Source: Sphingobium quisquiliarum P25
Lineage (GTDB): Bacteria; Pseudomonadota; Alphaproteobacteria; Sphingomonadales; Sphingomonadaceae
NCBI RefSeq assembly: GCF_000445065.1
Contig: NZ_ATHO01000150.1
Location: 1 to 64,000 of the forward strand
Length of the DNA: 64,000 nt
Direction: 5' to 3'
The translations under genes and the position numbers were made by a program. The notes beneath the pieces are model-generated. The model was not told the origin of the DNA and did no database searches. It worked only from the letters and a program-made list of their open reading frames with translations. Positions 1 to 8,446 of this stretch are shown here, in pieces (position 1 is the stretch's first letter; every line of letters begins with the position of its first letter).

Positions 1-13
1 TAGGAGAGCAAGG

Positions 14-1198
14 ATGCAGGACGATCCTGTCGTTATCGCTGGCTATGCCCGCACCCCGATGGGGGGTTTCCAGGGCGCGCTTTCGGCGCTCAAGGCCACT
101 GAACTCGGCACGGTGGCGGTCAAGGCCGCTGTCGAGCGCGCGGGCGTGCAGCCGGACGCTGTGGACCGCATCTATATGGGCTGCGTGCTTCCCGCCGGGC
201 TTGGTCAGGCGCCCGCACGGCAGGCGGCGCTGGGCGCTGGCCTTCCCCGGTCGGTCGAAGCCACCACGGTCAACAAGATGTGCGGATCGGGCATGCAGGC
301 GGCGATCATGGCGGCCGAAGCGATTGCCGCGGGCGGGGCCGGGATCATCGTCGCGGGCGGCATGGAAAGCATGACGAACGCCCCCTATGCCCTGCCCAAG
401 CACCGCTCCGGCGCGCGCATCGGCCATGACCGCGTCATCGACACGATGATGATGGACGGGCTTGAGGACGCCTATGAACCGGGCAAGGCCATGGGCGTCT
501 TCGCCGAACAGGCCGTGCGCGACTATCAGTTCACGCGCGAGGAGCAGGATGATTATGCGATCCGCTCGCTCAACCGGGCCAGAGCGGCGATCGAGGCTGG
601 CGCTTTCGTGCGCGAGATCGCGCCCGTCACCGTCCCCGGCCGGAACGGCGGCACGATCGTCGATACCGACGAACAGCCGGGCAAGGCGAAGCCGGACAAG
701 ATTCCCGGCCTCAAACCAGCATTCGTCAAGGACGGCACGATCACCGCCGCGAATGCCTCGTCCATCTCCGATGGCGCAGCCGCGCTCGTGCTGACGCGCA
801 AAAGCGTCGCCGAAAGCCACGGATTGCCCATCGTCGCCACGGTTGCCGCCACAGCCGCCCACGCGCATGAGCCCGCGCTGTTCACGACCGCGCCCGTGCC
901 CGCGATCCGCAAGGTACTGGACAAGGCTGGCTGGTCGGTGGACGATGTCGATCTGTTCGAGGTGAATGAGGCCTTCGCCGTCGTCGCCATGATCGCGGCG
1001 AGAGACCTCGGAATCCCGGCGGACAAGCTCAACGTCAACGGCGGCGCGACCGCTCTTGGTCATCCGATCGGCGCGAGCGGCGCGCGCATCGTGGCGACGT
1101 TGATTGCCGCGCTTCAAAATCGCGGTCTCAAGCGGGGCGTGGCGTCGCTGTGCATCGGCGGCGGCGAAGCGACCGCCATGGCTATCGAACTCAACTGA
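14..1198 (+). CDS. Acetyl-CoA C-acyltransferase (thiolase)
   Basis: This 394-residue thiolase catalyses thiolytic cleavage or Claisen condensation of acyl-CoA with CoA/acetyl-CoA in the cytoplasm. The family signature is complete: the nucleophilic Cys90 lies in NKMCGSGMQAA, His350 in LGHPIGASGAR and the second catalytic Cys380 in CIGGGEA. The length matches the family. The start is an ATG behind a purine-rich GGAGA/AAGG stretch at the window edge. It opens a plus-strand cluster of five acyl-CoA genes with short gaps or overlaps, which suggests the last, cleaving step of a beta-oxidation-like route. Whether it is degradative or biosynthetic (acetoacetyl-CoA) cannot be told from motifs; the neighbours favour degradation. 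Confidence 0.93.
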   Translation: MQDDPVVIAGYARTPMGGFQGALSALKATELGTVAVKAAVERAGVQPDAVDRIYMGCVLPAGLGQAPARQAALGAGLPRSVEATTVNKMCGSGMQAAIMAAEAIAAGGAGIIVAGGMESMTNAPYALPKHRSGARIGHDRVIDTMMMDGLEDAYEPGKAMGVFAEQAVRDYQFTREEQDDYAIRSLNRARAAIEAGAFVREIAPVTVPGRNGGTIVDTDEQPGKAKPDKIPGLKPAFVKDGTITAANASSISDGAAALVLTRKSVAESHGLPIVATVAATAAHAHEPALFTTAPVPAIRKVLDKAGWSVDDVDLFEVNEAFAVVAMIAARDLGIPADKLNVNGGATALGHPIGASGARIVATLIAALQNRGLKRGVASLCIGGGEATAMAIELN

Positions 1199-1218
1199 TC
1201 GTCCGAAAAGGGGTTTGC

Positions 1219-1983
1219 ATGATTATCGAAGGAGTTGCCGCCATCGTGACCGGCGGCGCATCGGGCCTGGGCGGCGCGACCGCAGCGCGACTCGCGAGGG
1301 CAGGCGCGAAGGTGACGATCTTCGACCTGAACGCCGAACTGGGCGAAGCGCATGCGAAGGCGATCGGCGGCCGTTTCGCACAGGTCGACGTCACTGACGA
1401 AACCGCCGTCGAAACCGCGATCGAGGAAGCCGAGGCGCTAAACGGGAAAGCGCGCATCCTCGTCAACTGCGCTGGCATCGGCCCTCCGGCGAAAGTCATC
1501 GGCCGCGACGGCAAGGCAATCCCGCTCGCGGACTTTTCGAAGATCGTGACCATCAACCTGATCGGCAGCTTCAACGTCCTTTCAAAGTTCGCGGCGCGCA
1601 TCCACGATGCCGACACGGTGGGCGTCGAGGAACGCGGCGTCATCGTCAACACCGCCAGCGTCGCCGCCTTCGACGGCCAGATCGGCCAGGCCGCCTACTC
1701 CGCGTCCAAGGGCGGGGTCGTCGGCATGACCCTGCCGATCGCGCGCGAGTTCGCCCGCTACGGCATCCGGGTGATGACCATCGCGCCGGGCATCTTCCTC
1801 ACCCCCCTGCTCGCCAGCCTGCCGCAGGAGGCGCAGGATTCGCTGGGCAGCCAGGTCCCCTTCCCCGCCCGTCTCGGCCAGCCTGACGAATATGCGCTGA
1901 TGGTCGAGCAGATCGTCGCCAATCCGATGCTGAACGGCGAGGTCATCCGCCTGGACGGCGCGATCAGGATGGCGCCGAAATGA
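1219..1983 (+). CDS. SDR-family dehydrogenase, 3-hydroxyacyl-CoA dehydrogenase type-2-like
   Basis: This is a 254-residue classical short-chain dehydrogenase. It has the TGGASGLG nucleotide-binding glycine motif at residues 11-18, NCAG near 83-86, and the catalytic Ser147, Tyr160 and Lys164 in the YSASK box. The insert after NCAG and the overall sequence resemble HSD10/type-2 3-hydroxyacyl-CoA dehydrogenases, which oxidise 3-hydroxyacyl-CoA with NAD+. The ATG at 1219 gives the normal SDR N-terminus; an upstream in-frame start would only add thiolase-overlapping residues. The gene lies 20 bp after the thiolase, and its stop overlaps the acyl-CoA dehydrogenase start (ATGA). The HSD10-like substrate assignment is inference from sequence feel and context. 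Confidence 0.88.
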   Translation: MIIEGVAAIVTGGASGLGGATAARLARAGAKVTIFDLNAELGEAHAKAIGGRFAQVDVTDETAVETAIEEAEALNGKARILVNCAGIGPPAKVIGRDGKAIPLADFSKIVTINLIGSFNVLSKFAARIHDADTVGVEERGVIVNTASVAAFDGQIGQAAYSASKGGVVGMTLPIAREFARYGIRVMTIAPGIFLTPLLASLPQEAQDSLGSQVPFPARLGQPDEYALMVEQIVANPMLNGEVIRLDGAIRMAPK

Positions 1984-3170
1984 GCGGCGCCGGACCAGAG
2001 CGCACCGCCGCCATCGCGGCCAGGGTGGAAGCCTTCGTCCGCGATGTGGTGGCGGCCTATGAAACCGACCCCCGCCGCGACCATCATGACTGTCCGGCGG
2101 AGGAACTGGTCGCCGAACTCAAGCAGAAGGCGCGCGAAGCCGGGGTTCTGACGCCGCACATCCTGCCGGACGGCAGTCACCTCACCCAGCGCGAGACCGC
2201 GATCGTGCTTGCAAAGACGGGCCTGTCGCCCCTGGGCCCGCTCGCCTGCAACACGGCCGCGCCCGACGAGGGCAATATGTATCTGCTGGGCAAGGTGGGC
2301 AGCCCGCAGATCAGGGAGCGGTTCCTGAGGCCCCTGGTCGAAGGACGCACCCGGTCCGCCTTCTTCATGACCGAACCGGCGCTGGAGGGCGGCGCTGGCT
2401 CCGACCCGTCGATGATGATGACAGCCTGCCATCAGGACGGCAATCACTGGGTCATCAACGGGCGCAAGGCATTCATCACCGGGGCGAAGGGCGCGGGCAT
2501 CGGCATCGTCATGGCCAAGTCGGCGGACGGCGCCTGCATGTTCCTGGTCGACCTGCCCGATCCGGCGATCCGCATCGACCATATCCCCGGCACGATCGAC
2601 AGTTCGATGCCCGGCGGCCATGCCGTGCTGACCATCGACAATCTGCGGGTGCCCGCCGATCAGATGCTGGGGAATTCTGGCGAAGGCTTCCAATATGCGC
2701 AGGTGCGCCTCAGCCCGGCGCGGCTGTCGCACTGCATGCGATGGCTGGGCGCTTGCATTCGCGCGAATGAGATCGCCACCGACTACGCCAACCGGCGCAT
2801 GGCCTTCGGCAAGACGCTGATCGACCACGAAGGCGTGGGTTTCATGCTCGCGGAAAACCTGATCGACCTGAAACAGGCCGAACTGATGATCGATTGGTGC
2901 GCGGATGTGCTGGACACGGGATCGCTTGGCACGGCCGAAAGCTCCATGACCAAGGTCGCGGTGTCCGAAGCGCTGATGCGGGTCGCCGATCGCTGCGTCC
3001 AGGTAATGGGGGGCATGGGCGTCACCAAGGACACGATCGTGGAGCAGGTATTCCGTGAGATCCGGGCCTTCCGCATCTATGATGGCCCGACCGAGGTCCA
3101 TAAATGGAGCCTCGCCAAGAAGATCAAGCGCGAATGGAAAGCGGCGCAAGCCGGGACGGAACAGCCGTGA
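1980..3170 (+). CDS. Acyl-CoA dehydrogenase family protein (ACAD10/11-like)
   Basis: This 396-residue FAD-dependent acyl-CoA dehydrogenase has the family's helical N-terminal domain, the FAD/substrate segment FFMTEPALEGGAGSDPS near residues 123-139, and the C-terminal stretch VMGGMGVTKDT followed by YDGPTEVHKWSLAKK. That C-terminus (TEVHKWSLA) is typical of the long-chain/ACAD10-11 branch. Its start overlaps the SDR stop by 4 bp and its stop overlaps the GTG of an APH-type kinase gene. In animal ACAD10/ACAD11 the kinase and dehydrogenase domains are fused; here they are adjacent, translationally coupled genes. Substrate chain length is unknown. Confidence 0.9.
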   Translation: MSGAGPERTAAIAARVEAFVRDVVAAYETDPRRDHHDCPAEELVAELKQKAREAGVLTPHILPDGSHLTQRETAIVLAKTGLSPLGPLACNTAAPDEGNMYLLGKVGSPQIRERFLRPLVEGRTRSAFFMTEPALEGGAGSDPSMMMTACHQDGNHWVINGRKAFITGAKGAGIGIVMAKSADGACMFLVDLPDPAIRIDHIPGTIDSSMPGGHAVLTIDNLRVPADQMLGNSGEGFQYAQVRLSPARLSHCMRWLGACIRANEIATDYANRRMAFGKTLIDHEGVGFMLAENLIDLKQAELMIDWCADVLDTGSLGTAESSMTKVAVSEALMRVADRCVQVMGGMGVTKDTIVEQVFREIRAFRIYDGPTEVHKWSLAKKIKREWKAAQAGTEQP

Positions 3171-4234
3171 GCGCCCTGGGGCAGGAGGTCAATGCCGGGA
3201 CAAGCCCGGTGCGCGACGCCCATCGTTTTGACGAGGAGGCGCTGGAGCGCTGGATGACGGCGCATGTCGAGGGCTATCGCGGGCCGCTGACGGTCGAGCA
3301 GTTCAAGGGCGGGCAATCCAATCCGACCTACAAGCTGGTGACTCCGGGCCGCAGCTATGTGCTCAGGCGCAAGCCGCCGGGAACTACGCTGAAGGGCGCG
3401 CATGCGGTCGATCGCGAGGCGCGGGTGCTGACGGCGCTAGGCGGCACCGGCTTCCCGGTGGCGCGGGTCTATGGCCTGTGCACTGACGAAAGCGTCATCG
3501 GCAGCTGGTTCTATGTCATGGAAATGGTCCAAGGGCGCATCTTCTGGGATGCCACCTTCCCCTCCGTGGCCCGCGACGAGCGCCCCGCCTATTTCGACGC
3601 GATGAACGCCACGATCGCGCAGTTGCACGGCGTCGACTATGCGGCGATTGGCCTGGAAGATTATGGCAGGCCGGGCAACTATTTCACGCGGCAGATCGGC
3701 CGCTGGTCGCGCCAATATCTGGAAGATCAGGATGCCGGGCGCGACCCGGACATGGACGCGCTGATCGCCTGGCTGCCGGATCATATTCCCGCTGGCGAGG
3801 AAAGCAGCATCGTCCATGGGGATTTCCGCTGCGACAATATGATCTTCCACCCCACCGAGCCGCGCGTGCTGGCAGTGCTCGACTGGGAACTCTCGACGCT
3901 TGGGCATCCGCTTGCCGACTTCGCCAATCACGCGATGATGTACCAGATGCCTCCCGATATCGTCGCGGGGCTGGGCGGAACGGACCTTCAGGCGCTGAAC
4001 ATCCCGTCAGAGGCGGATTATGTCGCCGCCTATTGCGCACGCACCGGCCGCACCGGCATTCCCAATTGGGATTTCTACGTCGCCTTCAACTTTTTCCGGC
4101 TGGCGGCAATCTTCCACGGCATCAAGGGGCGCGTGATACGCGGCACCGCCGCATCAGCCCATGCACGCGAACGCGCCCAAGCCCTGCCCCGCCTGTCCGC
4201 TCTGGCACGCCAGGCGATGGAGAAATGCAAGTGA
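3167..4234 (+). CDS. APH-type phosphotransferase family protein (ACAD10/11 kinase-like)
   Basis: This protein has the aminoglycoside/choline-kinase-like fold. It shows a nucleotide-binding lobe (QSNPTYKL, YVLRRKPPG), the catalytic HGDFRCDNMIFHP box and the downstream VLDWELSTLGHPLADF metal-binding Asp. I place the start at the GTG overlapping the previous stop (GTGA), giving 355 residues; 21 upstream in-frame codons lie inside the dehydrogenase gene. The context next to an acyl-CoA dehydrogenase argues against antibiotic resistance. In Pseudomonas putida levulinate catabolism and in ACAD10/11 such kinases phosphorylate 4-hydroxyacyl-CoA so that the dehydrogenase partner can remove the 4-hydroxyl. 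That role here is inference. Confidence 0.86.
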   Translation: MSALGQEVNAGTSPVRDAHRFDEEALERWMTAHVEGYRGPLTVEQFKGGQSNPTYKLVTPGRSYVLRRKPPGTTLKGAHAVDREARVLTALGGTGFPVARVYGLCTDESVIGSWFYVMEMVQGRIFWDATFPSVARDERPAYFDAMNATIAQLHGVDYAAIGLEDYGRPGNYFTRQIGRWSRQYLEDQDAGRDPDMDALIAWLPDHIPAGEESSIVHGDFRCDNMIFHPTEPRVLAVLDWELSTLGHPLADFANHAMMYQMPPDIVAGLGGTDLQALNIPSEADYVAAYCARTGRTGIPNWDFYVAFNFFRLAAIFHGIKGRVIRGTAASAHARERAQALPRLSALARQAMEKCK

Positions 4235-5220
4235 GCGACCTGCCCGTTCTGTTTGAGATCGACGGCGCGATCGCGACGCTGACGCTGAACCGCCCTGCGG
4301 CGGGCAACACAGTGAACCAGCCAATGGCGGACGCGCTTCTGGACGCGGCCATGCGGTGCGACACCGATCCGGCAATCCGCTGCGTCGTGCTGACAGGCAT
4401 GGGGAAGCTGTTCTGCGGCGGCGGGGACATCAGCGCCTTTGCCGACGCGGGTGACCAGGTCCCGGTCTTTCTCAATAGGCTGGCGGGAACGCTGCACATG
4501 GCAGTGACGCGGCTTCTGCGCATGCCCAAGCCCTTGCTGGTGCTGGTGAATGGCCCTGCGGCCGGCGCCGGGCTCAGTCTCGCCATTTCGGGCGACGTCG
4601 TGATCGCGGCGGAATCGGCGCACTTCACCGCCGCCTATGGCAGCGTCGGCTTAACCCCCGACGGCGGCATGTCCTGGCTGCTGCCGCGTCACGTCGGGCT
4701 GCGCCGCGCGCAGGAAATCATCATTACCAATCGCCGCGTGTCGGCTGAAGATGCCGCCACCATCGGCATGGTCACGCGGACGGTGCCGGACGCCGATTTC
4801 GCGGAGGAGGGGGCACGCACTGCGCAAATGCTGGCCCACAGCGCGACCGCTTCCATCGCAGGCGCCGGCGCGCTCCTCCTCGAAAGCGCAAGCAGTCCGC
4901 TGGAGAGCCAATTGGAGCACGAGACTCGCGCCATAACCGCGGCTGGCGGTTCAGATGAATGCCAAGCCATATTGGAGATTGATGCCGGCCAGCGGCGCGG
5001 GCAGATCGCGCATGTAGTAGGGGGGCGCGCCGACCAGGCTGCACAATTGGCCGAACGACCAGTTGGTGGGCGCGACTGGCATCTCGTTTTCGGGCAGGAT
5101 CAGCGCGAAACGTTCGGGCTCGTCACGGCGGGCTTCGCCCCCTACCTCACGCCGACTCCCCTGCATTCAAGGTGCCACGGCGCAACTGATCGCGCTCCAT
5201 GCTCTCGAACAGGGCGGTGA
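4225..5220 (+). CDS. Enoyl-CoA hydratase/isomerase family protein with a replaced C-terminus
   Basis: This crotonase-fold protein starts at the ATG 4225, overlapping the kinase gene by 10 bp. Residues 1 to about 245 are normal: [10 protein letters not shown] and [16 protein letters not shown] form the oxyanion-hole regions, and [14 protein letters not shown] carries the Asp seen in PaaG-type enzymes. The native sequence runs through [16 protein letters not shown] and then changes abruptly near 4960 to about 86 residues with no crotonase character. That tail is the reverse complement of a DUF932-like remnant and then of the hppD 3' end, where the frame finally stops. The family's last 15-25 residues are missing. 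The enzyme may still fold, since the lost helix is peripheral, but it could also be inactive. Confidence 0.75.
   Translation: MQVSDLPVLFEIDGAIATLTLNRPAAGNTVNQPMADALLDAAMRCDTDPAIRCVVLTGMGKLFCGGGDISAFADAGDQVPVFLNRLAGTLHMAVTRLLRMPKPLLVLVNGPAAGAGLSLAISGDVVIAAESAHFTAAYGSVGLTPDGGMSWLLPRHVGLRRAQEIIITNRRVSAEDAATIGMVTRTVPDADFAEEGARTAQMLAHSATASIAGAGALLLESASSPLESQLEHETRAITAAGGSDECQAILEIDAGQRRGQIAHVVGGRADQAAQLAERPVGGRDWHLVFGQDQRETFGLVTAGFAPYLTPTPLHSRCHGATDRAPCSRTGR
4961..5130 (-). pseudogene. Gene remnant resembling DUF932 (phage/plasmid-like protein) N-terminal segment
   Basis: Between the broken enoyl-CoA hydratase and hppD, the minus strand reads an open stretch containing [48 protein letters not shown] and then a stop. 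This block of W-S-F-G-Q-L, proline-spaced L-P-A-P-L and I-N-L-Q-Y-G-L resembles the start of DUF932-domain proteins (phage/plasmid-like family) from memory. Only about 55 residues are present. There is no independent start upstream, because the reading frame enters the 3' end of hppD. I treat it as a non-functional fragment left by recombination. The family assignment needs a profile search. Confidence 0.45.
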
Positions 5221-6238
5221 AGTTTCCTTCGCCGAACCCTTCATCCTTCTTGCGTTGAATGAATTCGAAGAAGACCGGCCCGATCGTGGCTTGCCCGAAG
5301 ATCTGGAGCAGCAAGCGAGGATCGCCCTGCTGCGTCGAACCGTCGAGCAGGATACCGCGCTTCTGCAATTCCGCGACCGGCTCGCCATGGCCGGGCAGGC
5401 GTTCGTCAAGCATCTCATAATAGGTGGCGGGCGGTGCGGTCATCAACGGGGTGCCCAGCGCCTTGAGCTTGTCCCACGCGGCGATGAGGTCGTCGCACAG
5501 GAAGGCGATATGCTGGATGCCTTCGCCATTATAGGCGCGCAGGAATTCTTCGATCTGGCCGCCGCCAGCCTTGCCCTCTTCGTTCAAGGGGATACGGATC
5601 TTGCCGTCGGGCGCGGTCATCGCCTTGCTGGTGAGGCCGGTATATTCCCCCTTGATGTCGAAATAGCGAATCTCGCGGAAGCCGAAGACGCGCTCGTAGA
5701 AGCTCGCCCAATGGGCCATGCGGCCGCCATAGACATTGTGGGTCAGGTGATCGATTATCTTGAAACCGGCGCCTTCGGGGTGCCGGTCGACGCCCGGTTC
5801 GTACACGAAGTCGATATCATAGATGGACAGGCCGCCATCCTCATCTTCGTAGCGGTCGATGAGATAGATGATCGATCCGCCGATGCCGCGGATTGCAGGC
5901 AGGCGCAATTCCATGGGGCCGGTCTTGACATCCACCGGCTCGGCGCCTCGTTCGACCGCCAGTTCATAAGCCTTGGCCGCGTTGCGCACGCGCCAGCCCA
6001 TGCCGCAGGCCGATGGACCATGTTCGGCCGCGAAATAGGCGGCGGGGCTGCGCGGCTCGTAATTGGCGATCAGGTTGATGCCGCCCTGCCGCCACAGTTG
6101 CACGTCCTTCGACCGGTGCCGGGCGATCATGACGAAGCCCATGGCGGCGAACACCGGTTCAAGCATGCCTTTAGCGGGCGCGCTGAATTCGACAAATTCG
6201 AAACCGTCGAGGCCGAGGGGATTGTCGAACAGGGTCAT
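5147..6238 (-). CDS. hppD: 4-hydroxyphenylpyruvate dioxygenase
   Basis: This enzyme converts 4-hydroxyphenylpyruvate to homogentisate using Fe(II) and O2, the second step of tyrosine breakdown. The protein starts [18 protein letters not shown] at 6238 behind a GAGAGG ribosome-binding site and has 363 residues, the usual bacterial length. It contains two vicinal-oxygen-chelate repeats. The metal ligands are visible as His in [10 protein letters not shown], His in [11 protein letters not shown] and Glu in VFFEFIQR near the C-terminus, followed by [18 protein letters not shown]. Phenylalanine hydroxylase lies immediately upstream on the same strand, consistent with a Phe/Tyr catabolic operon. 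Homogentisate dioxygenase is not in the window. Confidence 0.96.
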   Translation of the reverse strand: MTLFDNPLGLDGFEFVEFSAPAKGMLEPVFAAMGFVMIARHRSKDVQLWRQGGINLIANYEPRSPAAYFAAEHGPSACGMGWRVRNAAKAYELAVERGAEPVDVKTGPMELRLPAIRGIGGSIIYLIDRYEDEDGGLSIYDIDFVYEPGVDRHPEGAGFKIIDHLTHNVYGGRMAHWASFYERVFGFREIRYFDIKGEYTGLTSKAMTAPDGKIRIPLNEEGKAGGGQIEEFLRAYNGEGIQHIAFLCDDLIAAWDKLKALGTPLMTAPPATYYEMLDERLPGHGEPVAELQKRGILLDGSTQQGDPRLLLQIFGQATIGPVFFEFIQRKKDEGFGEGNFTALFESMERDQLRRGTLNAGESA

Positions 6239-6284
6239 GGACCGGTTCCTCTCAAGATTTTCCGGGAGCGAAATGATGAGTGAT

Positions 6285-7151
6285 TCATACCCTTGCTCTT
6301 GCTTCGGCACGGGCCTGGGTGCCTGCGTGAAGGACCCGGTCCGCAGGCATGAGGGCACCGGCGTCGATCGGTTGGTGGCCGCGCAGCCGCTCATAGACGG
6401 GCCCCAGGTCAGCGTCGCGGGTCTGCCGGAGGAGATCTTCGAAGCTGTCGATCACGAAGTAGTTCTGCTGATAATCGTCGATCCGGTAGCGCGTGCGCAT
6501 GACCCGCTCCAGGTCGAAGGCGATCCGGTTCGGGGACGGATCGTCAAGCGCGAACAGGCTTTCGCCATAGGATGAGACGATTCCGGCGCCATAGAGCTTC
6601 AGGCCGCCTCCACCTCCATCCCGGATGAGGCCGAATTCGACCGTATACCAGTAGAGGCGCGCCAACGCCTCGATCATGCCAAGCTTGGCGGCGCGCAGGC
6701 CGCCCTCGCCATAGGCCTGCATATAGTCGGCAAAGGCCGGGTGGACGAGCAGCGGCACATGCCCGAACACATCATGGAAGATGTCCGGCTCTTTCAGGTA
6801 ATCAAGTTGTTCAGGCGTCCGAATGAAGCGCCCGGCCACGAAGCGGCGATGAGCGAGATGGTCGAAAAACGTCTCGTCGGGGACGAGGCCCGGCACAGCG
6901 ACAACCTGCCAGCCGGTGGCCCTGAACAGGCGATCGTTCAGTTCATCGAAATCGGGAATGCCGGGCCTGGTCATGCGCAGGACGTCCAGGCCTTCGATAA
7001 ATGCCGGGACCACGCGGTCCGGCAGCATCCCGGCCTGGCGCGCAAACAGGCGGTCCCATGTCGCATGCTCCTCCGCAGAGTAGGAGGCCCAATCCTGCGG
7101 AATGGTCCAGTCGGTAGCCGCTCCGGGCGGTGGCGCGCTATGGTTCGACAT
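6285..7151 (-). CDS. phhA: Phenylalanine 4-monooxygenase
   Basis: This pterin-dependent hydroxylase converts phenylalanine to tyrosine and supplies the substrate chain that feeds hppD 46 bp downstream. The 288-residue protein (ATG at 7151, MSNHSAPP) is the short bacterial form without a regulatory ACT domain. Iron ligands are visible in [10 protein letters not shown] (two His) and in YTVEFGLI (Glu). The preceding pterin/substrate pocket includes [10 protein letters not shown] and [14 protein letters not shown]. The 178 bp upstream hold a candidate dyad (7163-7190) just in front of the start. Confidence 0.95.
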   Translation of the reverse strand: MSNHSAPPPGAATDWTIPQDWASYSAEEHATWDRLFARQAGMLPDRVVPAFIEGLDVLRMTRPGIPDFDELNDRLFRATGWQVVAVPGLVPDETFFDHLAHRRFVAGRFIRTPEQLDYLKEPDIFHDVFGHVPLLVHPAFADYMQAYGEGGLRAAKLGMIEALARLYWYTVEFGLIRDGGGGGLKLYGAGIVSSYGESLFALDDPSPNRIAFDLERVMRTRYRIDDYQQNYFVIDSFEDLLRQTRDADLGPVYERLRGHQPIDAGALMPADRVLHAGTQARAEARARV

Positions 7152-7162
7152 GATAATGAATC

Positions 7163-7190
7163 CAACCATTTCCAGCGAAAAATGGGTTCA
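7163..7190. promoter_or_regulatory. Imperfect dyad upstream of phhA, candidate operator
   Basis: CCATTT (7166-7171) and AAATGG (7180-7185) form an inverted repeat, extended imperfectly outwards (TGAATCCAA / GGGTTCA), 15-35 bp before the phhA start. The position suits an operator or promoter element of the phhA-hppD unit. No regulator gene is adjacent. Confidence 0.3.
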
Positions 7191-7329
7191 GTCTTGGCAT
7201 GCCTGCGGATGCTTGGACAGCATGTCTCAGATGGGACGCCTTGAATGAAATTTCCACATCATGGGGAAAATGCTGGCGGTGGACTGGCGGTGCGCCACGC
7301 TGGAGGCAGGCCCTGGATGAATGCAGAGG

Positions 7330-8343
7330 TTACGGCTTCGCCTCGGCGGGCGTGGCCAGCGTGGTGTCCTTTGCTGCCGCAGGGGGCATCAATTCCCTGA
7401 TCACGCCCCAATAGCCGCGCGTGATGTGCGCGTCCGCCGCATAGACCGGGTCGGTCATCAAATGCCTGTGCAACCGGAGCAGGTTGGTCCAGGGCACCGA
7501 TGGGAACAGATGATGTTCCAGATGATAGCTCACATTGAAGGGCGCGATCAGGAACCGGTCGAGAAGCGTGGGGATGACGGTGCGCGTGCCGTTAAGTTCC
7601 CGCTCATTGGCGACGCCGTTATGTTCGGCCATCGCCCGAATCCGGTTGAAGACATTGGCCCAGAGGAATTGAGGGATCAGCAAGAGGCACAATATCTGCC
7701 AGCGCCAGGGCGACCACAGCATCAGGCCGTAAAAACACAGCGCCCAGACCACATAACGAATGCGCAGGCTCAGCGGAAAGTCGTAGCCGAAACGTCCGGG
7801 ATTGTGGAAGTTAGCGAAGGGCGCCCAGACCCGGCTGTCCCGCGCCATCCGATGGAAATTGAGGCCAAGCGCACTGCGGACCAGCAGCCAGGTCATGGCG
7901 GGGCCGCTTTTGGGGAAATGCTGGTCAGGGTCCCTCCGTTGGACGCGATAGTCGCGGTCGCGCAGGGTGTTGGTGTAGCGGTGGTGATACATATGGTTCG
8001 CGCGGTACAGGTGAATGCTGAAACCGAGCGGGTAAGCGACGAATATATCGCCGATCAGGTCGTTGATGCGGCGGTTGCTGAACAGCATCCCGTGACAGGC
8101 GTCGTGCATCATCACCGCCAGGCACTGAATGCGCGACCCGATGACGAGCCCGGCAAGCAGGTAAACCGGAACCCGGTCGACATGAATCGCGATCGCCCCG
8201 GCCCCGATGGCGATCACCCATTGCAAAAGGAGCAGCAGCGCATTGCGCCGGTCGTCGATCACCGAAAGTTCCCGGATCAGCGCCAGCGTGCCACGCCGCG
8301 AGTAGCGGTATCCGGGCGGACGCTCCGTGGCGATTTCTTCCAT
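7330..8343 (-). CDS. Membrane fatty-acid desaturase family protein
   Basis: This 337-residue integral membrane di-iron enzyme has all three histidine boxes: HDACHG, HMYHHRYT and HLEHHLFPSVPW. The boxes are separated by hydrophobic segments forming about four membrane helices. The family introduces double bonds or hydroxyl groups into lipids or carotenoids; HxxHH in box three fits acyl-lipid desaturases. It is on the same strand as dnaE (103 bp upstream) and phhA (178 bp downstream), with gaps large enough for its own promoter. The exact substrate is unknown. Confidence 0.88.
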   Translation of the reverse strand: MEEIATERPPGYRYSRRGTLALIRELSVIDDRRNALLLLLQWVIAIGAGAIAIHVDRVPVYLLAGLVIGSRIQCLAVMMHDACHGMLFSNRRINDLIGDIFVAYPLGFSIHLYRANHMYHHRYTNTLRDRDYRVQRRDPDQHFPKSGPAMTWLLVRSALGLNFHRMARDSRVWAPFANFHNPGRFGYDFPLSLRIRYVVWALCFYGLMLWSPWRWQILCLLLIPQFLWANVFNRIRAMAEHNGVANERELNGTRTVIPTLLDRFLIAPFNVSYHLEHHLFPSVPWTNLLRLHRHLMTDPVYAADAHITRGYWGVIRELMPPAAAKDTTLATPAEAKP

Positions 8344-8446
8344 GGGAGTATGTCTCCGAATAGAGCGCTGACGTGGGCCGGACGCTATGACCGCCGCGAT
8401 CCGGCGTCAAGCGCTGGCCCGGACGCGCGTCACTGCCTCGCGCCGG

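Noticed and set aside
1758-3149. Long minus-strand open frame (463 codons) across the SDR and acyl-CoA dehydrogenase genes
   Set aside because: Antisense shadow of GC-rich coding sequence; the translation is His/Arg/Gly-rich with no domain, and both sense genes have full motifs.
3167-4234. Aminoglycoside phosphotransferase as a resistance gene
   Set aside because: The APH fold is shared by many kinases; overlap with an acyl-CoA dehydrogenase inside an acyl-CoA operon indicates metabolism.
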